Made by a program: the position numbers and the translations under genes. The notes under the pieces are model-generated. The model searched no databases. It saw only the letters and a program-made list of their open reading frames with translations, and was not told the origin of the DNA. From Nitratireductor arenosus (lineage in GTDB: Bacteria > Pseudomonadota > Alphaproteobacteria > Rhizobiales > Rhizobiaceae), in contig NZ_WPHG01000002.1 in the NCBI RefSeq assembly GCF_009742725.1, forward strand, positions 930,001-994,000: a stretch of 64,000 bases of DNA, written 5' to 3'. The number at the start of each line of letters is the position of its first letter. Within the stretch, counting starts at the first letter, position 1. Positions 1 to 7,725 of this stretch are shown in pieces.

Positions 1-284
1 CGGCCGGCCGGCTGCGTAAAAAATCCGCGCGCCGCGCCGAAAACATCCGCCACATCCCCGGCGGGGATGCCGTGGTTCACGAGATAGAAGAAGCCGACAT
101 CGTTCAGCGCCTTGCCGATCTCGGCGGCGACGCGTTTCTTGTCGGCGTCCGTGCCGTCCCTGAACCCCTGGAAATCAACCAGCGGCACCTGTGTGAAGGG
201 GATCGACTTGGCAGGCGGCACCGCGCCGGTGGTTACGCCAGCCGGTCCGCTGTCGGAATGGGTGGATGAAATCGTTTCGGTCAT
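1..284 (-). CDS. 2-oxoglutarate/Fe(II)-dependent oxygenase, isopenicillin N synthase family (N-terminal part only)
   Basis: An open frame reads on the minus strand from an ATG at 284 to the left edge without a stop, giving about 94 residues. A strong Shine-Dalgarno sequence (AAGGAGGA) lies seven bases before the ATG. After about 25 low-complexity residues the protein has the hydrophobic IPFTQVPLVDF segment and then GFFYLVNHGIP. That is the signature of the N-terminal domain of the isopenicillin-N-synthase-like non-haem iron oxygenases. The HxD...H iron ligands and the 2-oxoglutarate arginine would lie outside the window, so activity and substrate cannot be judged. It diverges from the operon starting at 716 and may share its control region. 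Confidence 0.8.
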   Translation of the reverse strand, partial: MTETISSTHSDSGPAGVTTGAVPPAKSIPFTQVPLVDFQGFRDGTDADKKRVAAEIGKALNDVGFFYLVNHGIPAGDVADVFGAARGFFTQPAG

Positions 285-415
285 GTCGTGTTCCTCCTTG
301 GGTTCGGAATTTCGGCGGGTTCCGATGCACGTGTCGGCTCGGCCGACATACCGGCGCATCGGCGCGCGCCGTCGGCGACCGCGCCGGGCGCGATCGGGTA
401 TGGACTGGTTATGCG

Positions 416-456
416 ACTATAAAACTAACTTTATAGTTGTATCAGCATACTGTCAA
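416..456 (-). promoter_or_regulatory. Candidate promoter and operator of the divergent oxygenase gene
   Basis: On the minus strand TTGACA (456-451) is followed after 15 bases by TATAAA (435-430), a plausible though short-spaced sigma70 promoter. A perfect dyad, ACTATAAA-N6-TTTATAGT (416-437), overlaps the -10. A second small dyad, GTAT-N4-ATAC (439-450), sits between the two hexamers. The stretch is strikingly AT-rich against its surroundings. The dyads look like repressor or activator half-sites; the regulator is not encoded in the window. Confidence 0.5.
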
Positions 457-544
457 GCGTGACGGGAATTGCCGGCGAAGGCGGGTCGACCGGAATCGTC
501 GGCTTTAGACAAATTCCCCTATAAATTGCATTAAATAAATTACA

Positions 545-573
545 TTGACTTTTGGTTGTATCTAAATTCTAAT
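545..573 (+). promoter_or_regulatory. Near-consensus sigma70 promoter of the aroA-like/pst-like operon
   Basis: TTGACT (545-550), a 17-base spacer and TCTAAT (568-573) form a promoter matching the consensus at 10 of 12 positions. Within the spacer lies GTTGTATC (555-562), an exact copy of the octamer at 436-443 on the oxygenase side. One regulator may therefore bind both promoters. The predicted transcript would have a leader of about 135 bases before the start chosen at 716. Confidence 0.55.
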
Positions 574-715
574 AAACTAGTTCTGTGGCGATCGTTTGGC
601 GACTGATCCCGTCGTGCTCCGACTTCCCGCCCCTATTGGGACATTCCCGATCGTCATTCCCGCTCCGTCGATGTGCCGGCGGACGATTTTGTGCCTGTTT
701 TTGTTGGTGAATTTG

Positions 716-2041
716 ATGACAATCGCACCCCCCGCCGTTTCCGCCCGTGGTCGATCGCCAATCTTCGAGCCCAGCCTGCCGGGTTCGAAATCCCTCACCA
801 ATCGGGCGCTGGCGCTGGCGGCGGCGCGCAAAGGCAAGACGCGGGTGGTGGGGGCGCTGCATGCCGATGACACCGTGCGGTTCGCCGACTGCATCAACCG
901 GTTCGGCGGTCTGTCGGTTGCGGCCGACACATGTCGGGCCGCCTTCCATGTGGAGAATTCGTGCCCCGGCGAGCGACCGCTCGCGCCGCATGAGCCGCTC
1001 GATATCGGCGCCGCCGGGACACCGGCCCGCTTCTTGTTGTCGATGGCCGCGGACGCCGAGGGCGAGACGACCATTACCGGAACGAGGCGGCTTTGCGAGC
1101 GGCCGATGGCGAGCGGCATCGAGGCGTTGCGGGCGCTCGGTCGCCCGGTCTTGGAAACCGGCAATCCGGGATGCCTTCCCGTGCGCATCGTCGGCGGCCG
1201 ACCGACCGACACCTATTGGCGGGTCGACGGCTCGGTCTCGTCCCAATTCACCAGCTCCATGCTGCTATCGGCCGCGCGGCAGGATGCCGATCGCGGTCCC
1301 GTTCACGTCGAGGCGACCGGAAATCTGGTCTCGCGTCCCTATGTCGATATGACGGTCCAGACCATGCGCGCGGCCGGCATCGATATCGGTGCGGTCGGGC
1401 CGCAAACCTGGCGTGTGCTTCCCCAACGGCCCGACGTCGCGTCGATCGCGGTGGAACCGGATGCTTCCGCGATGTCCTATTTCCTCGGCGCGGCCGCCAT
1501 TCTCGGTGGCGCGGTCCGGATTTCGGGCGTGGGCAGTTCCTCCGCGCAGGGCGATGTCGGCTTCGTTCATGTGCTGGAAGAAATGGGATGCGCGGTGTCG
1601 GTTACGCCGACCGACATTGAACTGCGCGGGCCCGAAGGCGCCCTGCGCGGCATCGAGGTCGATCTGGAGACCATGCCGGACATGGTTCTCACGCTCGCCG
1701 TCGTGGCCGCGTTCGCGCAAGGCAGGACGAAAATCGTCAACATCGCCAATCTGCGCCTGAAGGAATGCGACAGGCTTCATGCGGCCGCCCAGGAACTTCA
1801 ACGCATCGGCATTCGCGCCCAGGAAGGTCCGGACTGGCTGGAGATCGCGCCGGACGGAACCGGCCCGCGGCCCGCCTCGGTGCACACCTATGACGATCAT
1901 CGCGTCGCCATGGCGTTCTCGCTCGCTGCCTTGACGAACAAGGAGATCACGATCGAGGACCCCGCCTGCGTGGCGAAGTCCTTTCCAGATTACTGGAGCG
2001 AATATGCGCGTCTGGCCGAATCCTATGGTCTCGCCCGTTAG
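716..2041 (+). CDS. EPSP synthase (AroA)-like enolpyruvyl transferase, operon-borne paralogue
   Basis: The 441-residue protein covers the whole EPSP synthase fold. Motifs visible are PGSKSLTNR (Lys25, Arg30), ADDTVRF, GAAGTPARF (residues 98-106), GSVSSQFTSSMLL, EPDASAMSYF, RLKECDR and YDDHRVAM. EPSP synthases move the enolpyruvyl group of phosphoenolpyruvate to shikimate-3-phosphate. Here the LGNAGTAMRP loop is changed (Asn to Ala, Ala-Met to Pro-Ala), which fits a specialised paralogue. The ATG at 716 was chosen because GGTGA precedes it and homology begins there; a frame from 596 adds 40 unrelated residues. It is the first gene of an operon with a methyltransferase, an iPGM-like mutase and an oxyanion importer, so a role outside aromatic amino acid synthesis is inferred. 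It could still be the only AroA of the cell. Confidence 0.85.
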   Translation: MTIAPPAVSARGRSPIFEPSLPGSKSLTNRALALAAARKGKTRVVGALHADDTVRFADCINRFGGLSVAADTCRAAFHVENSCPGERPLAPHEPLDIGAAGTPARFLLSMAADAEGETTITGTRRLCERPMASGIEALRALGRPVLETGNPGCLPVRIVGGRPTDTYWRVDGSVSSQFTSSMLLSAARQDADRGPVHVEATGNLVSRPYVDMTVQTMRAAGIDIGAVGPQTWRVLPQRPDVASIAVEPDASAMSYFLGAAAILGGAVRISGVGSSSAQGDVGFVHVLEEMGCAVSVTPTDIELRGPEGALRGIEVDLETMPDMVLTLAVVAAFAQGRTKIVNIANLRLKECDRLHAAAQELQRIGIRAQEGPDWLEIAPDGTGPRPASVHTYDDHRVAMAFSLAALTNKEITIEDPACVAKSFPDYWSEYARLAESYGLAR

Positions 2042-2071
2042 TTGGCTGGCAGCCGCGCCCGGGAGGAAACG

Positions 2072-2833
2072 ATGCAAACCTCATCCACGCATTACCGTGA
2101 CGAATATGACAAGACGCTGGTGGCGCAATGGGACGAGCTGCTTGGCTGGACGGATCGACGCGCCGCCGAGGGCAGTTTTCTGGCCGACCTGTTGAGCGCG
2201 TGCCAGGTCCGCTCGGTGCTGGACACGGCCACCGGAACCGGTTTTCACGCCGTGCTGTTGTCGCAGGCCGGGTTCGCCGTCACCGCAATCGACGGAGCGG
2301 CGGAGATGGTCGAACGGGCCAGGCGCAACATCGCCACCATGGCCGGCCGGGCCGTGTCCTGCGCGGTCGGCGATTGGCTCGACCACGAAAGCCTGCCGGC
2401 CGGCCCCTTCGACGCGGTCATCTGCATGGGCAACTCGATCGCGCATCTGTTTTCGCGCGCCGATCTTGATCGTGCCCTTTGCAATTTCCGGCGGCTGGTT
2501 CGCGATGGAGGCACACTCGTGCTCGACCATCGCAACTACGACGCCATTCTCGCCGGCCGGATATCGGCGCAGGACCGTACCTATTGCTGTACGGGCCTCA
2601 AGGCTTCGGTCGACCTTGCCGTGGTCGGGCGGGACGTTGTCGACATCACCTACCGGACGGCCGGGCATGCGCCCGCCACCATTCGAACGCACGCATGGAC
2701 AACCAGTGAGGTCGGCAAGGCGATCGGGACCAACGGCTTTGACGCGCACGCGCTCCACGGCCCGCGCGGGGCGGCTTTCGATCCGGACCGGTCCGAATTC
2801 GTCATCCATGTCGCCACGGCTGCGGATCGATGA
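2072..2833 (+). CDS. SAM-dependent N-methyltransferase, glycine/sarcosine methyltransferase-like
   Basis: The 253-residue class I methyltransferase starts at an ATG behind GGGAGGAA. It shows VLDTATGTGFHAV (SAM-binding motif I), AIDGAAEM (motif II acidic residue), ICMGNSIAHL and LVLDHRNYD. The last two are typical of bacterial glycine and sarcosine/dimethylglycine N-methyltransferases, which make glycine betaine. Such enzymes methylate small amino acids, so an amino-acid-like amine is the likely acceptor. The cysteine pattern is not that of the ArsM arsenite methyltransferases. Its stop overlaps the next start by four bases (ATGA), indicating translational coupling to the mutase gene. Family assignment is good; the substrate is unknown. 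Confidence 0.8.
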   Translation: MQTSSTHYRDEYDKTLVAQWDELLGWTDRRAAEGSFLADLLSACQVRSVLDTATGTGFHAVLLSQAGFAVTAIDGAAEMVERARRNIATMAGRAVSCAVGDWLDHESLPAGPFDAVICMGNSIAHLFSRADLDRALCNFRRLVRDGGTLVLDHRNYDAILAGRISAQDRTYCCTGLKASVDLAVVGRDVVDITYRTAGHAPATIRTHAWTTSEVGKAIGTNGFDAHALHGPRGAAFDPDRSEFVIHVATAADR

Positions 2834-4326
2834 CCGGGCGGGCCAAAACCGGACTGATCATCCTTGACGGCGCGGGCCTTGCCGCACCGGCGCGCGGCAA
2901 TGTCGTCGACCGCGCCTGCATGCCGGTGCTGTTCGACCTGTTCGATCGTTACGGCATGGTTCCGCTCAGGGCTTCCGGCGACGCCGTCGGGCTGTTCGAC
3001 GGTCAGGCCGGCAATTCCGAAGTCGGGCATCTCACCCTCGGCATGGGCCGCACTGTGGTCTCCTCGCTCGTCGCCATCGATCGCGCCTACCGGTCGGGCA
3101 CGTGGAAGAAAAGCGCCGTCTGGCAGACCCTGCGCGACGAGACGGCCCAAAATGGCCGGTTCCACATTCTTGGCCTTGTGTCCGACGCCGGCGTGCACGG
3201 CCATTGGCGCACTATCGTCCAGGGCGCGGAACTGGCCGGGCGCAGCGGATTTTCCACCGTGGTCGTGCACCCGGTGCTCGACGGGGTCGATGCGATGCGC
3301 GGCTCGGGGCCCGCTTTGCTTGACACCCTGCGCCAGGCGCTGGCGGCGCGGGTTCCGGCGGCGCGGATCGGGGTCGTGATCGGACGGGCCTGGTTCGCCG
3401 ACCGCACCGGAAACCGCGCCCTGGCGCGCCATCTGGTCGATGCGCTTTTAAGCGCCGACGCGCTGCCGCGCTTCGATCGCCGGCAGCTCGAAGAGTTTTG
3501 CCGGGACAAGAGCGAGCGCGATTTTCCCGCTCACAGGGCCGATGCCGACACCCGGCTGACGCCCGGCGAGGCCGTACTGGTCACCAGCCATCGCGCCGAC
3601 CGCGCCGTGCAGACGGTCGAGGCGCTCGCCGCGCGCTGCCGTCCGGCCACGCTGACCAGCATTTCAGAACAGGTGCCGGCCGCGCGCGTCTTTTTTCCGA
3701 CCCGCAGCCTTTCGGGCGGTCTGGCGCAGGCCCTGCAGGCGCGCGGCATCGCGCTGACGCGGATCGCGGAAAACTGCAAATTTCCGCACGTCACCTATTT
3801 CTTCAACGGGTTCCGGCAATCGCTGGGCGAACGGCAAATATCGATCCCCGACACGCCGGGCGGTCCCGAAACCTGCCCGCGCATGCGGGTGGACGAAACG
3901 GTGGACGCCTGCCGCCGGGTGATGACAAGCAGCCGCGAAACCGGGTTCGTCGTCAATATTCCAAATCTCGACCAGGTCGGACATTCCGGCGATGTGGGCC
4001 TGTGCCGGCTCGCGGCCGAAGCGGTCGACCACGCTCTTTCCCAGATTGTCGCCCAGGCCCGTGAAACCGGCTGGACGCTGGCGGTCACAGCCGATCACGG
4101 CAATGCTGAACGGCTTTTGGACGATCAGGGCCGTGGCTTCGGTTCGCATACCGCCAACCCGGTGCCCTTTACCATCGTTACCGCCGACGGCAGCCGGGCC
4201 GACTGGGCGCTTGGCGACGGCGGCCTCGACAACGTCGCCCCGACAATGGCCGCGCTCTTGGGCGTCGATCCGGCCGGGATCTGCGACGCGCCAGCGCTGA
4301 TTTGCAGACAACGGAGCCTGGCATGA
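2830..4326 (+). CDS. 2,3-bisphosphoglycerate-independent phosphoglycerate mutase-like enzyme (divergent)
   Basis: The 498-residue protein belongs to the alkaline phosphatase superfamily and keeps the iPGM two-metal centre: Asp13 (ILDG), the nucleophile Ser63 in GNSEVGH, His123 in SDAGVHGH, Asp381 and His385 in NLDQVGH, Asp422-His423 in TADHGNAE and His440 in HTANP. The substrate-pocket motifs differ from glycolytic iPGM: RYYAMDRD is replaced by GRAWFADRTGNR, FNFRADRARQ by VTSHRADRAVQ, and the PSPKVATYD lid by DTPGGPETC. Intact chemistry with an altered pocket suggests a mutase acting on a different PEP- or phosphoglycerate-like ester. It is coupled by four-base overlaps to the genes on both sides. 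A glycolytic function is possible but less likely from this context. Confidence 0.8.
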   Translation: MTGRAKTGLIILDGAGLAAPARGNVVDRACMPVLFDLFDRYGMVPLRASGDAVGLFDGQAGNSEVGHLTLGMGRTVVSSLVAIDRAYRSGTWKKSAVWQTLRDETAQNGRFHILGLVSDAGVHGHWRTIVQGAELAGRSGFSTVVVHPVLDGVDAMRGSGPALLDTLRQALAARVPAARIGVVIGRAWFADRTGNRALARHLVDALLSADALPRFDRRQLEEFCRDKSERDFPAHRADADTRLTPGEAVLVTSHRADRAVQTVEALAARCRPATLTSISEQVPAARVFFPTRSLSGGLAQALQARGIALTRIAENCKFPHVTYFFNGFRQSLGERQISIPDTPGGPETCPRMRVDETVDACRRVMTSSRETGFVVNIPNLDQVGHSGDVGLCRLAAEAVDHALSQIVAQARETGWTLAVTADHGNAERLLDDQGRGFGSHTANPVPFTIVTADGSRADWALGDGGLDNVAPTMAALLGVDPAGICDAPALICRQRSLA

Positions 4327-5216
4327 TCGTAACGCTGCGCATCGACCCGGACGAACGTGCCGCCGCCGCGATCGGTCTGCTGGTGCCGGAGCCGCCAAAC
4401 ACCGTTCACCAGACGCTGGTCGGGTTTTGCGCCCCCTGCCCCTTGCCCTACCAGATCGTCCGCGAAAGCCAGAGCAGCCAGCGCGCCTATCTGTTCGAGG
4501 GCGATTTCCGCGCAAACCATGAATTTTCCTTCCATTTCGCCGCCGGGACCGAGGCGGGAAAAACCGACGAATTTGCCGATTTCGACAATGCCTACACCCG
4601 GCTTGTCGGCGATCTGTCCGAATTCCTCGATCTCGATGGGCGGGCCGGCGCGGCGGACGGCGATGAGGAAATCGTCGAGGCGGTCGCGCGCCGGTTCAGC
4701 TATGGCGGGCAAAATCCCGACCTGGCGCGACCGGCGACCTTTTGCGGCATCCGGTCGGGCAACTGCGTCGACATCAACACCGCCTTGCTTGCCTGCCTGC
4801 GGGCGGCCGGGCGCCGGGCGGCCTATTTCGCCGGTTTTTATTTCGGCCAGAACCGCACCGGCTGCCGCGCCGACGGCATGCATTGCTGGATCGCCACCGG
4901 GACGGCGGCGCGCCGCAGCGACTGGGACGTCGCGCATTGCCTGAAAGCGGGGCTGGCGCGGCCGGTGCCCGGTCTGAACCCGTTGGGCGGCGTCAGGGCC
5001 GCGTTCTCGCATGGCCGCGGACTGGTTTTCGAGACCGGAACGGCCCGCCTGCCGGCGATCAGCCATTTCACCCGCCCGCGCTGGCTGCTGCCGGACGGCA
5101 GTCTGCCCGAGGCCATCACCAGCGCGCTGCTGGAGCAGCCCATGCACGCGGGCGCGGATACCGTGCGGTGGAAGCACCATCCGGGTGCGGCGAACCAGGC
5201 AACAAGGAGCGCATGA
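4323..5216 (+). CDS. Transglutaminase-like cysteine protein
   Basis: The 297-residue protein starts at the ATG of an ATGA overlap with the mutase gene. A transglutaminase core is visible: Cys148 in GNCVDINTALLACLRAAG, His187 in GMHCWI and an aspartate at 200 or 202 in SDWDV. That is the order and spacing of a Cys-His-Asp triad. The protein is also rich in cysteine outside the active site, including CAPC near the N terminus. Family members act as peptidases, peptide N-glycanases or amide-forming acyltransferases. In this operon amide formation or hydrolysis of a pathway intermediate is the best guess. No signal peptide is seen, so it is probably cytoplasmic. It does not closely resemble the transglutaminase at 52361. 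Confidence 0.65.
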   Translation: MIVTLRIDPDERAAAAIGLLVPEPPNTVHQTLVGFCAPCPLPYQIVRESQSSQRAYLFEGDFRANHEFSFHFAAGTEAGKTDEFADFDNAYTRLVGDLSEFLDLDGRAGAADGDEEIVEAVARRFSYGGQNPDLARPATFCGIRSGNCVDINTALLACLRAAGRRAAYFAGFYFGQNRTGCRADGMHCWIATGTAARRSDWDVAHCLKAGLARPVPGLNPLGGVRAAFSHGRGLVFETGTARLPAISHFTRPRWLLPDGSLPEAITSALLEQPMHAGADTVRWKHHPGAANQATRSA

Positions 5217-6040
5217 TGCCGGCCAGGACGATCGTGATCGCCATTTTGTCCGCCGCGCTGGCGCTCGCCGGTCAGGCCGTGTCGCATGCGCAGCAGGAGG
5301 TGCGCATCGTCGTCACCGGCTCAAGCACGATCGCGCCGCTGATGATGGACATCGCCCAGCGCTACGAGGCGTCGCATCCGGGCGTGCAGGTCGACGTCCA
5401 GACCGGCGGCTCCTCCAGGGGCCTGTCGGACGTGCGGCGCAAACTCGCCGATATCGGCATGGTCTCGCGGGCGCTCGGCAGGGAGGAAGGCGACGTCGCG
5501 GCGACGCGGATCGCGTGGGACGGCGTGGCGCTGATCGTCCATGCGCAAAATCCGCTCGAGCGCTTGTCCGACGACCAGGTGCGGGCGATCTACACCGGCG
5601 AGGTGACGCGCTGGGAGGCGCTCGGCCCCTGGGACGGGCCGATAACCGTCGTCAGCAAGGCCGAAGGCCGCTCGACGCTGGGAATTTTCGTCCACTATCT
5701 CGGTCTCGATATTCGTGACATCCGCGCCCATACCATTATCGGCGACAACGAGCAGGCGGTGAAGGTCGTGGCCGGCAATCCCCGGGCGGTGGGCTACATC
5801 TCGATCGGCGCGGCCGAATATCACGCAAGCGCCATGACCCCGATACGCGCGATCGCGCTTGGTTCCGTCGCACCAACCTCCGCCAATGTCGCAAACGGGT
5901 CGTACCCGGTCAGACGAGAGCTGAACCTGGTGACGTATCCGGACCCGGCGGCTCCGGTCGAAGAGTTTTTGCGGTTTGCCTCCGGAGAACAGGTGCATGA
6001 CCTCATTTCCGAGCATTATTTCTCGCCGGCGTCGAATTAG
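5216..6040 (+). CDS. PstS-like periplasmic oxyanion-binding protein
   Basis: The 274-residue protein has a signal peptide of about 26 residues ending SHA-Q. The mature chain opens with VVTGSSTIAPLM, followed by VQTGGSSRGL and KAEGRSTLGIF. These are the three anion-binding segments of phosphate-type (PstS) binding proteins. Substrate is inferred as phosphate or an analogue such as arsenate; the sequence alone cannot separate them. The ATG at 5216 sits six bases after AAGGAG; an ATG at 5213 is also possible. The next gene starts inside its end. Confidence 0.8.
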   Translation: MPARTIVIAILSAALALAGQAVSHAQQEVRIVVTGSSTIAPLMMDIAQRYEASHPGVQVDVQTGGSSRGLSDVRRKLADIGMVSRALGREEGDVAATRIAWDGVALIVHAQNPLERLSDDQVRAIYTGEVTRWEALGPWDGPITVVSKAEGRSTLGIFVHYLGLDIRDIRAHTIIGDNEQAVKVVAGNPRAVGYISIGAAEYHASAMTPIRAIALGSVAPTSANVANGSYPVRRELNLVTYPDPAAPVEEFLRFASGEQVHDLISEHYFSPASN

Positions 6041-6908
6041 GTGGCACGGGACCCCGAACGCGCTGAAAGACGCCGTCTTCGTCGTCGTCTTGTGGGCCTC
6101 GGGCGTTCTGGCGATCGGAGCGATGGCCGGCGTTTTGATCGTGCTGGCGATCGGTTCCGCGCCGGCCCTGTCGCAGGCCGGCCTGGCCGCATTCGTCCTG
6201 GGAGCCGATTGGTATCCCACCGCCGGCGAATTCGGGCTGGTGGCGATGGTTGCGGCCACGCTCGCGGTTTCGGCCGGGGCACTGCTGGTCGCCGGGCCGC
6301 TTGGAATTTTGTGCGCGGTCTACATCCGCTACTATGCCGGCGATCTCGCCGGGGCCGCCTTTCGCGTGGTGCTGATGACCCTGGCCGCCATCCCCTCGGT
6401 CGTCTACGGCCTGTGGGGCATGACGGTGCTGGTGCCGCACATTGCCGCGTGGCAGCCGCCGGGCACGTCGCTTCTGGCCGGCGTCGTCGTCCTGTCGATC
6501 ATGGTGCTTCCGACCGTGGCCGTGCTGGCCGAGGCGGGCCTGCGCCAATTGCCGTCGTCGCTCTATCTCGGCAGCCTGGCGCTCGGATGCGCACGCCACG
6601 CCGCGATCAAGCGCATCGTTCTGCCGTCCGCGAAAGGGCCGGTCGCAGCCGCCTGCATGCTCGGGCTGGCCCGGGCGCTTGGCGAAACGATGGCCGTGCT
6701 GATGGTGGTCGGAAACGCCGTCGCCATGCCCGACAGCCCGTTTGCGTCCGTGCGCACGCTGCCGGCCAACATCGCGCTCGAGATGGCCTACGCGATCGAT
6801 GTGCACCGGTCGGCCCTGTTCGTTTCGGGCCTGGTGCTGATGGCCATGGTCGGCCTGCTGCTTGCGATGCGCTGGTATTGGGGCGGGCCCGATGACCCGC
6901 AATTTTAG
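5997..6908 (+). CDS. PstC-like ABC transporter permease
   Basis: The protein is about 303 residues with six predicted membrane segments. The EAA loop region is visible as LYLGSLALGC...IKRIVLPSAKGPVAAACMLGLARALGETMAVLMVVGN, matching PstC permeases. It forms the membrane channel with the PstA-like protein for the substrate delivered by the PstS-like protein. The chosen start (ATG 5997) lies 44 bases inside the binding-protein gene and follows a GGAG; an earlier ATG at 5976 is weaker. The N terminus is arginine-rich. In the operon it overlaps both neighbours. Confidence 0.85.
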   Translation: MTSFPSIISRRRRIRWHGTPNALKDAVFVVVLWASGVLAIGAMAGVLIVLAIGSAPALSQAGLAAFVLGADWYPTAGEFGLVAMVAATLAVSAGALLVAGPLGILCAVYIRYYAGDLAGAAFRVVLMTLAAIPSVVYGLWGMTVLVPHIAAWQPPGTSLLAGVVVLSIMVLPTVAVLAEAGLRQLPSSLYLGSLALGCARHAAIKRIVLPSAKGPVAAACMLGLARALGETMAVLMVVGNAVAMPDSPFASVRTLPANIALEMAYAIDVHRSALFVSGLVLMAMVGLLLAMRWYWGGPDDPQF

Positions 6909-7725
6909 ACCTTTCGCCAACGATTTCCTGGTACGGGCCGCGGTAGCGGCGGTGGTGCTCGTCCTGGCCGCCATCGTGCTGCATGTCGTCACGCGCGGCG
7001 CCGCGCTGGTGACGTGGGAATTCCTCACCACCGCGCCACGGTCGGCCGGGCGCGCCGGAGGCATCGCGCCGGTGCTTGTCTCGACCGTGGCGGTAACGGC
7101 GGTGGCGCTGGCGGCGGCATTGCCGCTGGCGGTCGGAGCCGCCGTGTTCCTGGTCGAGGCGGTGCGCCCGGAGGCGACGGCTGCGCGCCTGACCAGGGGC
7201 TGTCTGAGTGTGCTCGCCGCGGTTCCCTCGATCGTGTTCGGCCTGGCCGGCAATATGATTTTTTGCGACTGGCTCGGTTTTGGCTTCTCCATCCTTGCCG
7301 GCGGACTGACCCTGGCCCTGATGATCCTGCCGATTGCGGCCTGTGTGGCGGAAACCACCTTGCGCATGCATGGCGAAGACCGCAGGGCGGGTTACGCGCT
7401 CGGCCTGCCGCAGCGGCGGATTGTCTGGTCGATCATGCTGCCGGCGGCGGCGCCGGGCATTTTCGCCGGGCTGGGGCTCGGCTTCGGACGCGCGGTCGCC
7501 GAAAGCGCCGCTCTGATCTTCACCAGCGGCTACGTGGTGAGGATGCCGGATTCGGTGTTTGATTCCGGGCGGACCCTGGCGGTCCACATCCTGGATTTGG
7601 CGATGAACGTTCCGGGCGGGGACGGCAACGCATTTGCCACCGCCACCGTGCTTTTGGCGTCGGTGGCGGCGGTGGTTGCGCTGTTTACGGCATTGGACGG
7701 CAAGCGAGGCAGGGATTTCATATGA
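6892..7725 (+). CDS. PstA-like ABC transporter permease
   Basis: The 277-residue membrane protein partners the PstC-like permease. The PstA-type core is seen as VPSIVFGLAGN, then ALGLPQRRIVWSIMLPAAAPGIFAGLGLGFGRAVAESAALIFTSG, containing the cytoplasmic EAA-type coupling helix that docks on the ATPase. The ATG at 6892 overlaps the upstream gene by 17 bases. The last bases overlap the ATPase start (ATATGA). Overlaps throughout suggest strict co-expression of importer and biosynthetic genes. Confidence 0.85.
   Translation: MTRNFRPFANDFLVRAAVAAVVLVLAAIVLHVVTRGAALVTWEFLTTAPRSAGRAGGIAPVLVSTVAVTAVALAAALPLAVGAAVFLVEAVRPEATAARLTRGCLSVLAAVPSIVFGLAGNMIFCDWLGFGFSILAGGLTLALMILPIAACVAETTLRMHGEDRRAGYALGLPQRRIVWSIMLPAAAPGIFAGLGLGFGRAVAESAALIFTSGYVVRMPDSVFDSGRTLAVHILDLAMNVPGGDGNAFATATVLLASVAAVVALFTALDGKRGRDFI

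Larger units (their letters stand above)
285..715. other. Divergent intergenic region, AT-rich centre
   Basis: This 431-base stretch has no convincing gene. It separates the truncated oxygenase from the eight-gene operon. Its middle (about 416-580) is much richer in A and T than the flanks and holds the two promoters, the ACTATAAA/TTTATAGT dyad and the duplicated GTTGTATC octamer. Frames extending the aroA-like gene upstream to 596 add a tail with no resemblance to AroA and are not counted. Confidence 0.6.

Noticed and set aside
596-715. N-terminal extension of the AroA-like protein
   Set aside because: The 40 extra residues do not match AroA, and a ribosome site supports the start at 716; 596 is also very close to the likely promoter.
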